Source of the DNA: Dermatophagoides farinae
Taxonomy: Eukaryota > Arthropoda > Arachnida > Sarcoptiformes > Pyroglyphidae
Reading direction: 5' to 3'
DNA length: 64,000 nt
NCBI RefSeq assembly: GCF_024713945.1
Contig: NC_134686.1
Location: forward strand, 1,946,001-2,010,000
Made by a program: the position numbers and the translations under genes. The notes below the pieces were generated by a model. The model was not told the DNA's origin. It saw only the letters and a list, made by a program, of their open reading frames with translations, and ran no database searches. Shown here in pieces: positions 14,981 to 30,027 of the stretch (position 1 is the stretch's first letter; each line of letters starts with the position of its first letter).

Positions 14981-16878
14981 TGGATATCATTCATTACGAA
15001 TTAATTTCAATGTTGTAGAAAAGAATAGATAGATAGGAACTAAAGAGATTTAAGATGAAAAAAATGGACAAATTCTTAGCCTGATTATTTTCATTTGTCT
15101 TTTGTCTGATTGCTGTTGTTGTTGTTGTTGTTGTTATCATTGAAACTAGACTGATGATGATGATGAAAATGGATTCGAATGATTTTTCTTTATTTCTGGT
15201 TTACCCACACTAATGACTTTTGTCTCTCTTTTTTTTTGTTTCTTGTTCGTTCTTTATTATGTCTGAAAAAAACCCAGTATCAAATTCATTATGTAAGTGT
15301 GTGTGTGTGTGTGTGTGTATGTGAAACTTTCATTTTCATTTGAATTCATTCATTTTTGGTTACAAATGAAATGAAGAAAATATTCTCACTAAGTTTGTGT
15401 CTGGTTTATATCCGTTTTTTTTCTCGTTTTGTTTTTTTTTTTTTTTGCTCTGTCACTACTGTTTTATTCATATTTCGATCCATTTTATAAACTGGATTCT
15501 TCTTGGATCATCATCGTTAATGTGATTTTTTTTTGTTTCGCTTTTTCTTCTCATGAATGGATCATATTTTTTTTTTTTTTTTTTTGGATCATTACTAATT
15601 TTTTTTCCATCCGACCAAAATTCTCTCTATTTTAGCCAAAATCTGTCATTGTCATGTAGAATTTTTTTTTTAATTTTTTTATCATTTTTCCAAGTGCAAA
15701 AAAAAATTCATCATCATCATCATCATCACCAGCATTGAACTTTTTTTTTGAGAAAAAGTCAAAGAATATGACTGCAGAATTACACTGTAATGAATGAATG
15801 AATGAATGATGAGAATAAAGAATCGTGTGTGTATGTGAAAACACATCATCATCATCATCATCAATAGACATACAAAGAGAGGCTAATCGATCAGTTTCAA
15901 AAACAAAACAAAAAAAAAATTGAAGAAAAAAAATGCTAAGATGAAAAAAAAACGATGACACATACAGACCGATTGCACATCATAATGTAGAATGATGAAC
16001 GATGATTCCCTTGATGGTCTCATGTTATTTTCATTTTTTTTATATATTCGTTCATATTCCGGTTATTCCATTTGGATCACTCTGTATCTTACGGTGAATG
16101 AATAACATCAACAGCAGCCACACACACACATGCTGTATGCAATCTGTGTGCATGTGTGTGTGTGTTCATTTTCCATTATTTCTTTTTTTTCACTTACTTT
16201 TACATCGAATATTATTTATTCAGAATTTTAATACAGAATCGTTTCAGTAGCGTCTGTGTGTGTGTGTGTGTTTATGTGTGTGAGTCATTCTTCACCGCTA
16301 AGCGATTTACATTTTTATTTGTTACACATGTTTGATTACAAAAATCTATACCAATGAACGAAAAAAAAATTGATAGGAAAATGAAACGCCGAAATGAATT
16401 GTCATAATCATCCATGCTGAAATTTATTTGATCATTTGAAATAATAATAATGATGAGGATGATTAGATTTTCTGGCTCGAATGATGAAAGATGTTTTATC
16501 TTGGAATTTTTTTTTTGGTGGTTTTTTTTTCGCCCCGATTCTGAACATATACATTCACACACACGCATACAGCACACACATATAACGAATTCACCGGTCC
16601 ATACTGATAATGATATTGATTTGAAATGATTTTTTCCATATTTGGGTGACCATTCGTCCATTATTATTATTATTATTTGTTGTTGTTGACCATTGTCGTG
16701 TTTTTGCATTAATCACTTATTTCATTCACATTTTGTCTGTGTGTGTGTACGCCATTTTTGAAACGTCATTTTTTTTTCCTGGTGAACCATGACCATAATC
16801 ATGTTTCATTGGTACATATAGATAGATTTAATCGTTAATGATAACCACTCATTTTTGTTTGTTTGTTTGTTTGATGTT

Positions 16879-16902
16879 GATTTTGATTTTGATTTTGATT
16901 TT
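16879..16902. repeat. (GATTTT)4 hexanucleotide tract
   Basis: Four perfect GATTTT units, preceded by a short (GTTT)n run. Confidence 0.85.
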
Positions 16903-19900
16903 GGATTTTGTTTTGTTTGATCAACCATATCGTACGCTGTTACTCGTTGTTCATTTTTTTTTTTTTTGAATTAGGCCACAATCATCAAAACTTATTAAAG
17001 AGAGAAAGTGAACTTTATCATCATCATCATCATCATGATGATCATCTTAGGTTGAAAAATTTCATGTTTTTTTTTCAATTAAAAATTTTTTTTTTTTTAC
17101 GAGATGTTTATAACCACAACAACAACAACAGTGATGACGATGAAATTTGATTGACATTTCTGATGTGATTATGATTGCAATAATTATGGCCAAGTAAATA
17201 AATCAAAATTTTTTCATTTTCATTTTCATTTTTTTTTTTTTCGAAGATGATCATAAAATGAATTTTTTTTCTATCGAAAGTAAATGTTGGCCACATTCTT
17301 TTTTTTTCTCCATATCAATGATGATGATCATCATGATGATAATTTATGATATCTTGATCATTTGTTCAATGTCCAATGATGATGACCAGAACAAGATTCG
17401 TTGATTTAATTGCATTTAATTTTTTTTTATCAATGTTCACAAAGAATCATCATTATCATTATCCGTTGTTAAATATATTGTCTTGTATATAGTTGTAGTA
17501 GTGGTGTATCATCATCAAGTATCATTATTATTATTATTAAAAGTCGATTAAAATTTTCATCATAATCATTATCATCATCATGATCATCATCATTGTGTTT
17601 GAATGAAACACTGGAAGCAGCAGCGGCAGCAGCAGCAGCATCTTTTCATTTTTCTTTAATCACATTCGTGACTGTAAATGTTTTTTCGGTTCTTTTCATT
17701 CTTGGGGCCAATTTTTTTTTCTGGTGAAAAACACAACATCAAAAACAATTAGTATTTACCTGGGTTTTTTTTCTCTCTCTTTTACAGTAAAAAAAAAGTG
17801 TACGGGAAAGAGGGGGTATCCATAACCGAATCTTGATTGACTTGATTTTTTTCAGCCATTTGAATAGGTGAAAAAACCTGATGATAACCAAGAAAAAAAA
17901 ACTTTACTGGTTTTTTCAATGAACATACACAATGAAAAAAAAAATGACCGTCGATTATCTATATACATTCATCCGGATTGTTTTTACTTGGTTAGATAGT
18001 GGTTGTTCATCATCTAAATCCAATCTATCATTTCATGGTTTTTTTTCACCATTTCACCATCAATGCAATGGATTTATTACCACCACCACCACCACCATAT
18101 CTTGATGAGCTTAAATTGTTTTATTATCATCATCATCATCATCATCTTGTATTGCATTGACCAAAAAGCATCAGAAAAATATTAATAACCACCAAGGTGT
18201 AATCTTAATTGCTCAATTATGAATATTATTCACGTGTGTAGTGTGTGTGTGTGTGTGTGTATGTTTTTTTTTTGTCATTTCACATCATCAATTTTTGTCT
18301 TTTTTTTTATTCGCTCTATTTGTTCATTTAAATACATTTTCCAGTGTGGAAAACCAAAATTTTCCAAATACCTTGAAAGGTGAACCTAAATTTTTTTTTT
18401 TACATTAAAATAATATCATCATCATAATCATAATCATAATGGCCATTATCATCCATTTTTGTCCAACCAAATATTCTATACAAGATTAAATAAAAAAAAA
18501 AAATGGGGGCCAATGGCCATATTTAAGTGATTTTGGCATCGTCGTCGTAAGTCGTTGAGATAAAAATTGAATCTCATCATCATCATCATCATCTTGATGT
18601 TTAAAAATGTGGCCATTTTTTTGTGTGCTTTTCGTCAAATTGCCATCATCATCCTTTTTTTTTCATTGCCTGGCCATTCACCATTCATTCATTCATCATC
18701 CATCCACACACATATTTATATAATCCATATGGCTACGAATTATCATCATCATCATCGTTGCGAACATTTTTTTCATAATAATAATTTTTGAAAACTTTTG
18801 AAAATAAAAAAAAAAAATTTCAATGGCAACAAGAATTACATGGGCAACACCTTTTTTGGATGGATGGATGGATGGATGACTGTGCTTTTTGATGTTGTTT
18901 CCCTTATTCACGTTGCTTTTGTTGTTGATTAACACTTTGTATTTGTGTGTGTGTTGTTGGCATTTTCACATCACACACACACACACACACACATACACAT
19001 TGGATAAATAGGCAGTACGAATCCAATTCTATCATCATCATCATCATATAATGATGATGATGATGACTGTGTAACATTGGAATAAATGAAATGAAATCTT
19101 CAAATAATAAACGTATAATGATGACTAATGTGTGGTGGTGGTGGTGGTGATTGTGGTTGTGGTTGTGATGGCTGATGATTTTATTTTATTTTTTTTTCTT
19201 TGTGCACTGAAATAAATTCATTCATCACTGTGTTCAATGTGGATGATGATGATGATGATGATGATCATACACAGAATGCCGATATTATTATTATTTTTTT
19301 CTTGGTGGTTTTTTTTCCACCATTTTGGCTCGTGTTTTGATTCTCTCAACCACCACCACCACCACCGCCGCCGTACACACAGGTTTAGATTTAGATTTGG
19401 ATTTTTTTTTTCATTTTATTTTGTCGATTATTTTTTTTTTTACACATTTAAAAGCAAAAATAAAGACAAAATTACACGGGCGTTGATCACGATCAAGTGA
19501 TGATGATGATGATGATGATGATTATAATGATCATCAAGTGATTGTGATGTTATCAGAAAAAAAGGCATGAACAGACAAAAAAAATTGTTTTTTTTTTTGG
19601 TAAGAAAAGAAATGAACAAAAAAAAAATGAATCCGAACCAGATTCACAGATAGTTAATTGAGTTATATAAATGTGTAATCTAATTTGTTTTCGTTTGTTT
19701 GTCTTAATTTTTCCGTTATTTGATAATAATTATGATCATCATGGATGTTTGTTTGTTTGCTTGCTTGCATATTTGGAAAGAGAAAGAGAAAATGAAACAC
19801 ACACACATTTGATTAATCATCATCATCATCATAGAACAATATGGCTTTTGAATATATCGATTGATTATTTATCTTTTTTTCCCCTTTTTTTTGTCTTTTT

Positions 19901-20158
19901 TTTCCATATTTAGCCTGATGAAAATTTTCATTTTTCTTTGTGGTGGGGAACCTTGTCAACATTTTTAATCCATAATTCATCAATACAATTTGGACATTTT
20001 TTTTGGACATTGATCCATTTGATTGATTCTTTTGAAATTCGAAATTTTTTGTCATATATGCTACAACGCCTTGCATTTGGGATAAAAAAAAATCGATTCA
20101 ATGGTGTGATTATAACGATTGATTAACGGAGAAAGGAAAAAAATTTTTTTTTTGTGAT

Positions 20159-20510
20159 ATGTCTACACAACGACAACAACGTTCATCATCATCATCATCA
20201 TTCGACGAGCATCATCTTCATTATAATTGCTCTTCAAAATTGTCCAACGATTATCCACATATGAAAATGGCAAAAATGAAATGTATAAAAAATCAATCAT
20301 CTAATAATACTAATGATAATCAAAATCATATAATCACAAATCGATATAATCGATATACAACAATCGATACTGTAAATAATAATCTTTCATCATCATCATC
20401 ATCATCAAATTATTTAATGTCGATAACAATACAATGCTATCTAACCATAATGGCATTGTTCTTTATTACATCATCATCATTCATCACCATTGTCGATGCA
20501 CGTCGTTCAG
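20159..20510 (+). CDS. Cirl: Cirl (latrophilin) exon 1: N-terminal extension and signal peptide
   Basis: The frame opens at ATG 20159 and runs 117 codons plus one base to a donor GT at 20511 (context TTCAG|GTATGT), phase 1. The first 86 residues are low-complexity (S, N, Q, H). Residues from M87 (ATG 20417) form a classic signal peptide: a hydrophobic stretch ending in VDA before RRS. M87 may therefore be the functional start, with the upstream ATG as an alternative. Phase 1 matches both the 39-nt microexon at 38633 and the lectin-domain exon at 38849, so either join keeps the frame. The link to the receptor exons 18 kb downstream is inferred from phase, signal peptide and absence of another partner. 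Latrophilins in other animals begin the same way, with a signal peptide then the lectin domain. Confidence 0.7.
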
Positions 20511-23500
20511 GTATGTTGTTGTTGATTTGTTAATTGAAAAAATTCTTTTCATTTTTTTTCCTTTTCCTTTCTCTATCATCATCATCATCATCAAAAATTT
20601 CGTTTCGTTTCATTTCATTCGATTCGATTCGATTCAATGATGATTATTATGGTGATCTATCTATATAACTTTTATCGATATATGAAAAAAAAATGAAAAT
20701 GAAAAAAATGTAAACCATGTAGTTTTGATGTTCATCAAACACCAATAATCATCAATCCATAAATTCAATATATCAATATATATAATAAAATATCGCCCAC
20801 AAAAATAGCTAGTAGTAGTCATCAACACATTTATTCTTTTCATTTTATACAATATTCCGCCAGTGTGTATGTGTGTGTATGAGAGAATGATATAATTACA
20901 TATTTTATTCGCATGTCAATTTTTTTTTCTTTTCTTTTCTTTTCTTCATTACACGCACTGTATCTTATAATCATCTTGATGATGATGATGATGATTATTA
21001 TTATTTTTTTTTGTCATTTACAATGTTGCAGCAGCAGCAAAGAATTGTCATTGTAAAAAAAACGACAAAAAAAATTGCAAATTGAAAAATAGTGGCAGTG
21101 TGGCGGTGGTGATTGTATATATTACAAGTTGATACATTCGTTGTTTTTTTTTTGTTGTATTTTTGACTAGGCAACATGTCAAATGATGTAATAATGGTGA
21201 TGATGATGATATTCTTGATGTTTTGTAGTGTAGATTCTCATACACACTCATCATCATTACATGTATAGATTTGTCAATGTGAAATTATATATGTGTTTTA
21301 ATGTAATATAATGGAAAAAAATGTTTCGAACAATAAACCATAATGATGATGATGATTTGAAGCATCACTCATTTTTTTTTTGTTCTTGCAGTCAAATTTA
21401 TCAATCCATTCTTAATTTTTTTTTTACTTCTGGGTGCTACCATTATCATCATCATGTCATATGATGATGATGATGAAAATTATTCAACTGATTGACTTTG
21501 ATTCATTTGGTTTATAGTCAAATTTTTTTTTTATTCATTCAATTGCTATAAAAATACCCATATGGTGTGGTTATATAGATCAATTGATAGTAGCTTGATC
21601 TTTTGACATTTGACAACAACGACGACGATCCATCCATTACATTTTATCTATTTGGTTATTTAGTGGCCAATAATAATAATAATAATATCACCAAAAAAAA
21701 AAAAAAAATGGAATCTTGACATTTCATTTTAAGATTTGAAAGAAAGAAAAAATTTTTTATCTTTCATTTTCCAAGAGAAATATAAAGAGATTGAGATAAA
21801 AAATCATTTAGCAATTTTTTTTACATTTCCTTTGATTGCTTGATTGTTGCTGTTTGGCGAAGAAAAAGAAACCAACACATCAACAGCAACAACAACAACA
21901 ACAGTCGCACAAAATCATCATCATCATCATTGATCTTGAACATTTTCTTTTGCTTTCTTTCTTTCTCCCACTGATATATATGATGATGATGATGATCATG
22001 TTCAGTTTAGACATATGCAAACACACACACACAATTTATGAATTTTTTTTTCCATTTTTGTTTTGTTTTGTTTCGCTTTTTTTTTTACTCACAAAGCACA
22101 TTAGTCCATATATTGTGGACTAATATTTTCCATATTTTTTTCTGTGTTTCGTCGTAATAATAATATAATAATTTTTATGCAAACAACAACAAGGAGTTGG
22201 CCGACCAAAATACGAAAAATGTGTGTGTGTGTGTATAGCATAATCCTAGCCAGGTAATATACAAATATTAGCAGTGAAAAAGAAAAAACTCGATCATCAT
22301 CATCATCCATAATGATGATGATGATGGAAACAAAACAACAGAAAAAACAGAAAAAAAGTTTCATCAACAAACGAATGAACAAATGGAGAGAAAAAAAAAC
22401 ACGTATAACACAAAGCATGCAACGCGAAAGAATTGATGAAAAAATTCAAATTAGGCAGCCTAAATAATTTTTTTGTTCATTTCTGTTTCATTGATTATAA
22501 TTTGTTGTTGTTGTTGTTGTTCAATTTAGTTTAGTTTTTTAGATATAAAAAAACTTTGTGCATTTTAGCCGACACCGCCTCTGTTTTTTTCTTTGTTGTT
22601 GTTGTTGTTTTGTTTTGTTTTGTTTCGATTTCGACAAAAAATCATCTGGAAAAACAAAATCCCAAATGATTTTGAATGATGTGATGATGATGAAAATGGA
22701 CAAAAAAAATGAATGAATGAAATATTGACACTTTTCATTCATGTGTTTGTATTGTATTTGTTTCCAGTGATTTTCGTTTCCAGTGAAATGTGTGATTTTG
22801 AATTTATTTTATTGATTGAAAAGATTCTATTTGATGGTTGTGGTGTTGTATATTTTTATTTATTTTTTTTGGTTGATATGGTGATTGGTTATTATTTGGA
22901 TGGAGGATTTGTGGTCGATTTATGTGTGTGTGTGTGTGTGTTTTGTTTGCGTAACAGTATGACATTTTTTTTGCTCTTTCGTTTTGGTTATATATTGACC
23001 AACAGAATAAATCGACAACAATTGGACAATGTATGGAATGTGTGTGCCTATCTAAATTAATGAAGATTAACAATGGCCATTAACCATTGTTGATTTTTCT
23101 TTTGGTCGCCTGGCTATGGTTTTTTTTTTTGGTTCGTTGTTCTAATTCTGTAAAACATTTCCAACTAACCAACCAAAAAAAAAAAAGAAAAAAAACCCCA
23201 CCGACCAATTTATAATCTCATATTCTGTATATATGGTGTGTGTGTGTGTGTGTGGGTGGGTGGGTGGTTGGTTGGTTTTTTCAAGCATCACCAACATTGT
23301 TAACAATGATAATATTGTATATTGTTGTTGGTCAATAGAATTCTTATTCGATGTTTTTTTCCCCTCATTCCATTTCATTCATTCATTCATTCATTCCTTC
23401 TATCATTTATGGTCGTTTGTTTGCTTGATTTAATTATCGTTTTTTTTTCATCTTGTTTCGTTGTTCAATGTGTGTGTATGTGTGTTTGGGCTCATTAATT

Positions 23501-25848
23501 TTCGACTTATTTCATTCTTTTGCAGAGAAAAAAAAACACTATGATGACAGTATGAATGCTGTTTGCGTGTTGAATGGTCCAAAAATCGAATATTTTTTTT
23601 TTTGCTGTTCCACAAACCAAAAATGAATGAATGGAAAAGAATGTTACATTTGAAAATGGAATAAACATTTTGTCGTCGTTGTTGGTGTTGTTGTTGTTGT
23701 TGTTGTTGTTGTAGTTGGCTAATCCTTTTTCAGTAGAATTCTATCTATTTAACTAGAATTTTCTTTTTTTTTTCATTTTCATTTTGTCATCATCGTTATT
23801 TTCAAATGTTATTTATTGGACTCTCTAGCTATCGGTTGTTGTTGTTGTTGTTGTCAAGATCAATGAAATAGGAATTTTCCATTTACAATACTCATTTGTC
23901 TTGACTTGTGCGAATGAATGAATGAATGAAGAATTTGGTTGAATTTTTTTTTTCTATCTTTGGTGGTTCATGACAAATATTCTGGTGCCATAGAAATGGA
24001 AAAAATGAAAACAAATAATTCTCTCTCTCTCTCTTGCCAAGATAATTAATTGAAATGAAAATTTTCAAATTTTTTTTTTTGCTCTTGTTGTTGTTGTTGT
24101 TGTTGCTGTTCCAAACGACCTGTTTTTTCTTTGTCGTTGTGATGTGATGTGATGATGATGATGATGATGCACACACTACAACACACTTGATAATTTTTTT
24201 TTTTGCTGTTTCAGCAAAAATCTGGCTGAATTTTTGTTGATACACAAATTCAGCCAGAATCAAGCGACAAGAAACTTGAAAATTTTTTTTTTTATTTCCC
24301 CCACATTCAAGTATGCAATAATAATGATGACGATGATGACGATGATGATGATGAAAAACTTGAAAATTGCTCAACTTTTACCCATTTTCTTCTTCTTCTT
24401 CTTTTTCACATCCGGAAATTGAAGAAGTGAATGTTGAAGAAAACATTTTTACGATGATGATGATGATGATCTTACAAATTTTTTTCCATTGTAATTTTTT
24501 CGTTGTTCCATTTGTTTTATTTTTTTTTTTGCATTTTTCAAATGAATCAATGAATACATCTTTTTCGTGACTTTTTTTTTTCTTCACTGGAACTACTACT
24601 ACTAAACATCATTCATCATCAATTCCAATGACAACAACAACAACAACAACAACAGTCAACTACAATACAATGTGTGAATGGGAAGACTTTGGTGCTTTTG
24701 GTTGCTCGTTTGATTCGTTGTTATTGTTATGGCGTGTTTTCGTTTTCTGTTGTTTTTTGTTTAGAATTCCATACCAGATTTGAATAAATTAATATCACAG
24801 ATTCATTATTATTATTATTAAATTGAATAATAATAATAATAAAATGGCAGCCATTTTGTCATGTATGTAATTATAATTATAAATATATTCATCTGGTTCG
24901 TGTGTGTGTGTAGGCGATAGAAAATTAATTAATTAAACATACCTTTTTGGCCCACATGTCTTTGTCTATCTCTCTGTGTCTGTACTTGCTGCACACACAC
25001 ACACAGACACAGAGATTTCTGGCTAAAAACAACAAGATTATGATGATGATATCATTTGCTCTAATATAACAATCATAATAACTAAACCGTTTTTGTTTTT
25101 TGGGTAAAAAAAATGAAAGAGAAAAACAAAAGAAAAACAGGAAAAAAAACATGATCCACAAGAGAACCATATTGTTGTTGTTGTTGTTTTTTCGTATGAT
25201 TCGTTTCTGTTTGCATGGTTATTATTATTCTAATCAATTTATTCATCATCATCATCATGATCATTATAATTGAACTAAGTTTTTTTTCTAATTAAATTAC
25301 TTCGTTAAACTTTTATTAGATATACTTGTACAGCTTCTTAGTGTATTATATCATGATGATGATGATTATGGTGAGAGATAGACATGAATGAATGAATGAA
25401 TAAATGATTTTATCGTTTGTTTTACTTGGTTGATTGAATTTTTTTTGTTTTGTTTTGTTTTGTTTTGTTCATCATCATCATCATAATAAAGTAAAATGAA
25501 ATTAGAATCGGTTGAATTCTATAGTGAATAACGTACGTCTTTTTTTTGTTTGTTTACTATTGCTATAAATGCAATAACAAATCATCAGAAAAAAATTCAG
25601 ACATCTAGACTCTGTCATAGTGTGTGTGTGTGTGTGTGTGTATGTTAAGTTAACCCGTTTTTTTTCGATCGATTACGATTAGATTTGACAATTGAAATCG
25701 ATATAAAGTTGTTTGTTTGTTTGGTAGGAAGTTCAGAAAGAATAGTGTTAATAATAAAAAAAATGCAATATTAAACTTTGATTTTAACATTTTTTTTATT
25801 GTTTTTTGTTTTCTCATTGCTTTGCTTTCAAGAATATTTTTCTTTTCT

Positions 25849-25914
25849 GTTGTTGTTGTTGTTGTCGTTATTATTGTTGTTGTTATTGCTGTTGTTGTTG
25901 TTGTTGTTGTTGTT
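25849..25914. repeat. Imperfect (GTT)n tract, 66 bp
   Basis: A GTT array with a few ATT, GCT and GTC variants, one of the longest trinucleotide tracts in the window. It lies in Cirl intron 1. Confidence 0.9.
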
Positions 25915-26138
25915 AAAAGAAAAGTACCAAAATAACAACCAACCACGAACAACGAAAGCCCATATTTTCATTCATGTGATCAATTCACAAAAAAAAAAAA
26001 AAACGAAAAATTCCTATTTTGGGCGAGTCTCTCTGGTTATTTTTTTTTCTCTTTCTTCCATTGTCACTTGTATTGTTGTTTGTAGTCGTCATTGACAATG
26101 GGAAAAAAAATCATAATGATCTTCTTGGATCTCAAAAC

Positions 26139-26145
<7 letters not shown>

Positions 26146-26169
<24 letters not shown>
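26146..26169. repeat. Poly-A run of 24
   Basis: Uninterrupted A24 in Cirl intron 1. No retrocopy-like sequence is recognisable upstream, so it is listed only as a homopolymer. Confidence 0.9.
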
Positions 26170-28428
26170 TACGATGATGATGATCATTATGGTCAATTGG
26201 ATATTTTTTTTTCTCTGTGATTGATCAATCGAATTGGATTGGATGAATGATGATGATGATGATGATGATGATGGGAATGATCAATTTTCAATGAAAAAAA
26301 AATATGAATTTTTTTTCCCATTGTTTAAACAATCAGGTCATTCTACTACCGTTTCTGTTAGTACCTAGATTGTTATTATTCAATAATCACGAATATGTTT
26401 CAATAACCGAACATATATATATATACATATGTGATGATAATGATAATCGATGTAGAATGATGATAATAATAAAATGATGATTTGTTGCCATTATTTATCC
26501 TACACACACACACATATATATTTCAATTAATCATTCAATCCAATGAATAAAGATGTGATTTGATGTTGTTCATATTTTTGTTTGTGAGATATGAATAGGG
26601 TATGAAACATAATCATAATCAATGGCGTATTCAATTTCCTTTTTTTTGTGCAAAATGAATTTATTATCATTATTATTGATAATGATTATTCAAGATTTAG
26701 ATTCAAATGTGTCTGTGTGTGTGTTGTGTTGTGTATGATTTCTATCTATCCATCTATTTATCTACTAATTCAATAGGAATGGCCGACAATGCCGCCGACG
26801 CCATTATCATTAATGATGATGATGATCACGATGATCATGATGATCATGATGATTGAATTCATTTTGGACATGCTGTATATATAAATTTGCATGTATCCAA
26901 TTTAGTTGTTCAAATGAACAATCATACACACACACACACACACACGTTTTTTCGTGAATTGTATTTTTTTTCTTCATTTCTAGAATTGATTTTGTCAAAT
27001 TATAAAGAATTTTATTCTTTTTCCACACACAATTCTGTTCATCAAATTCTTTTTTTTTTTTTTTGCTTTACATATCATTTATTTTTCTAGCGAATTAAAA
27101 AAAAAACGTACAGAATCTAATACATTCATCAAACACAAGTTATTCTGTCAAACGCACACACACACACACACTCTACTGCATTACCTTTTCAGCTTATAAT
27201 AAGAATTAACGATAACAACAACAACAACAACAGAAATGGTTCCACCTGCATTCATTCGAATTGATGATTTTTATGTGACTACTACTAGCTATTACATAAA
27301 CATTGCTTAATTGCTACCACTCATTCATTCATTCTCTTTGGTTTTTATTGCAAGAAAACCAAAAAAAATGACCATCTTTTTCATACATTTATTAATACAT
27401 AATTTTTCTCCGAGTTGACATTTGTTGGATATTTTAATTGTGTGTGTGTGTCGTATACACACACATACACACACACACACACACATTTGGACAAGTAGCC
27501 AAGTCAGACAATTTTAGCCAGATTTTTTTTTCTTCGTAATTTATTTCATCATCATCATCATCATCATTTGAGATCATTTAATGTAATTTGCTTGTTGGGT
27601 TCTACCTTCAATTTTTTTTTTGGCTGTCAATTTTTTTTCGCTTTACTTGGCCATTGGTCTATTGCTTTTTATCTTCAAAGATATATATATATATTTGTCC
27701 GTCATGCTGAGCCCATTCGACTACGAATCATCATTAAATATATACGTATATATGGTGATTCTATCGTTAATCTTACAAATTTTTTTTTTCCTTTTTTTTC
27801 ATTTTCGATCTCAGTGAATGAATTTTGGACTTGTTCATTTTCATTCAATTTTCATTGCTATAGAATAACACATTCACATAGCACTAGGACAAAATTTCAC
27901 ATTTCATTTTAGCTAAATGACATTTAATTTATTTGCACAATCTTTTTCGAGTTAATCTTTTAGTGTGCATTTGGATAAAAATTTTTTTTTTTTTTTTTTT
28001 GTTACCTCTGAGGATGATTTACAGAGCAAAGCAGGATGGAGTCAAAAACGAAAAAAAAATTTATTATAGTAAAGCCATATGGTTTGTGTGGTGCTGGTAA
28101 TAGTATCTGTGTGTGTGTGTGTGTGTGTGTAGAAAATGGTAATTAAAACTAATGATGATAATGATGATACACAATTTAGCCATTTTGATGACTGTTGAAT
28201 GATTAGTATTTACTTCTTAAAATTAATCTAAACGAAAAACAAAAACAAAAATCAATGGATCACATCTAATCGGGTGATGTATAAATAGCCATTTTTTTTT
28301 AATTTTGTCAATCAAATCAATTGATATTCAGGTATGATTCATCATTTGAATGGAAAATTGAAACGAAAATCAATCATGTATGTGTTAGTGTGTCTGACGA
28401 ATTGAATTTTGAACGCCTAAATAATTAT

Positions 28429-28460
<32 letters not shown>

Positions 28461-29995
28461 GTTACGTAGTTCTACACAAGAATTTGTTCAATTTCCGTTT
28501 TGAACAAATTTCTTTTTTTCAGTGTCTGTGTGTCTGTGTATTCTTCATGGTTATTATTATTATTATTGGTGAACAGAAGAAAAAAAAAACGGAAAACGCC
28601 CAACGGACAAATTTTTTTTTGGTGAATAAAGATTTTTCTTCTTTCTTTTTCATTCGATTTGAATTTGAAATTGCCAGATGTGCCCAATTGATTATTATGA
28701 TCATGATCTATACGCGGAATTTTTTTTTTTTTTTTTTTGAACATCATCATCTGGCCCTGTGGGCAAATTTTTTTTTTACAGGACCAAATTTTTTTTCCAC
28801 CACCTTTATATGATGATTCTTTTTTTTGTTATTTCATTCAAATAATATTTTTCAACCAAAAAAAAAAAAAAAAAAAATAGACTATTATCATCTGAGTGGT
28901 TGTCTGAATTTCATTTCTGATTTCTGTTGGCCACAATGTGATTCTCGATTATCATCATTGTGGACATTACTGCCTTATGATGATGATGATGATGATGATG
29001 ATGATAGATTTGATGGACGTTTATTTTGTTATCCTTGAACAACAGAACAAAAAAAAAAGATGAAGAAGAAAAAAAATATTTTAATCCGTATAACATGAGA
29101 TGGGCCTGACCATCTCACACGATTGCCAATCATTTTGATGTATCAAACTGCTGTTGCTGCTGTTGCTGCCACTGCTACTTCTACTACTAGTACCCACTAC
29201 CATCATCACCAAAAATGAATACCATAACAATCAAATGGATGTTATTAGTTTTGAAAATCATTTTTCTTTTGGGTATCCGGCCCTCACTAAAATATGCACA
29301 AATAAACACACACATGCATACAAAAGAAAAACCAGTGTGATCTTGATGTTTTTTTTTCTTCTTCTTTTTCTTCATTATTCTCGATCAAGCAATAACAATG
29401 CTTAAACAATCATCATCATCATCATCATCAACATCATGTCTTTGATGGTGATCTTTCATCTTATAAGGCGGCCGACCGACCAACCAACCAACCAACCGAC
29501 CTATCTCTCTTATGTCTTGTCCATTTTGAAGTTTTTGTTTCGCTTTACTTTACTTTTGGTGCTGATCAATCTTTGTTCTTGTTTCAAACATTACATGTAC
29601 ACATTATTTATACTGCTGTTGTTCATGAAAAATCATGTCGATGAGCTTTATGTGTGTGTGTGTGTTTTTCAAGAATAAAAGAACAAAAAATAAAAAACAT
29701 AGGCTCATCAAACATATACAAATCTTATTATTATTACCATTACTCATCATCATCATCATCATCATCATCATTACATTCAAATCTTGATCTTTTTATTCTT
29801 TGATCTATTCGTATTGTATATATTGGTATTTGTTTGTTTCGATTTCATCGATTTATATATATATACCATTGAAAATGGCTAAAAAAGTAACAAGAAAATA
29901 CTATCCATTACATACAAATGTAATGTATGTTTGGAATTTTTTTTTCCTGAAAATCCGATTATATATCGAATCTATTTGGATATTTTCTGTTTATC

Positions 29996-30027
<32 letters not shown>
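29996..30027. repeat. (ATG)n microsatellite, about 10 copies
   Basis: Perfect ATG/GAT tract, the commonest trinucleotide motif of the window. It lies in Cirl intron 1. Confidence 0.9.

Larger units (their letters stand above)
1816..20158. other. Repeat-rich intergenic region with no gene seen
   Basis: About 18.3 kb of low-complexity DNA: (CA)n/(TG)n, (ATG)n/(CAT)n, (CAA)n/(GTT)n, (CATT)n, (AG)n and long A or T runs recur every 100-300 bases. The open frames here are short (under about 135 codons) and their translations simply follow the repeats (poly-H, poly-Q, poly-V, HTHTHT, FFFF). None has a domain, and none can be joined to another by plausible splicing. It presumably contains the promoter and 5' UTR of the Cirl gene at its right end, but I cannot point to them. 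I see no tRNA or rRNA. Confidence 0.7.

Noticed and set aside
1816-20158. Dozens of open frames of 60-135 codons on both strands
   Set aside because: Their translations are poly-H, poly-V, poly-F, HTHTHT and similar, i.e. repeats read as protein. None has a domain, signal or plausible splice partner.
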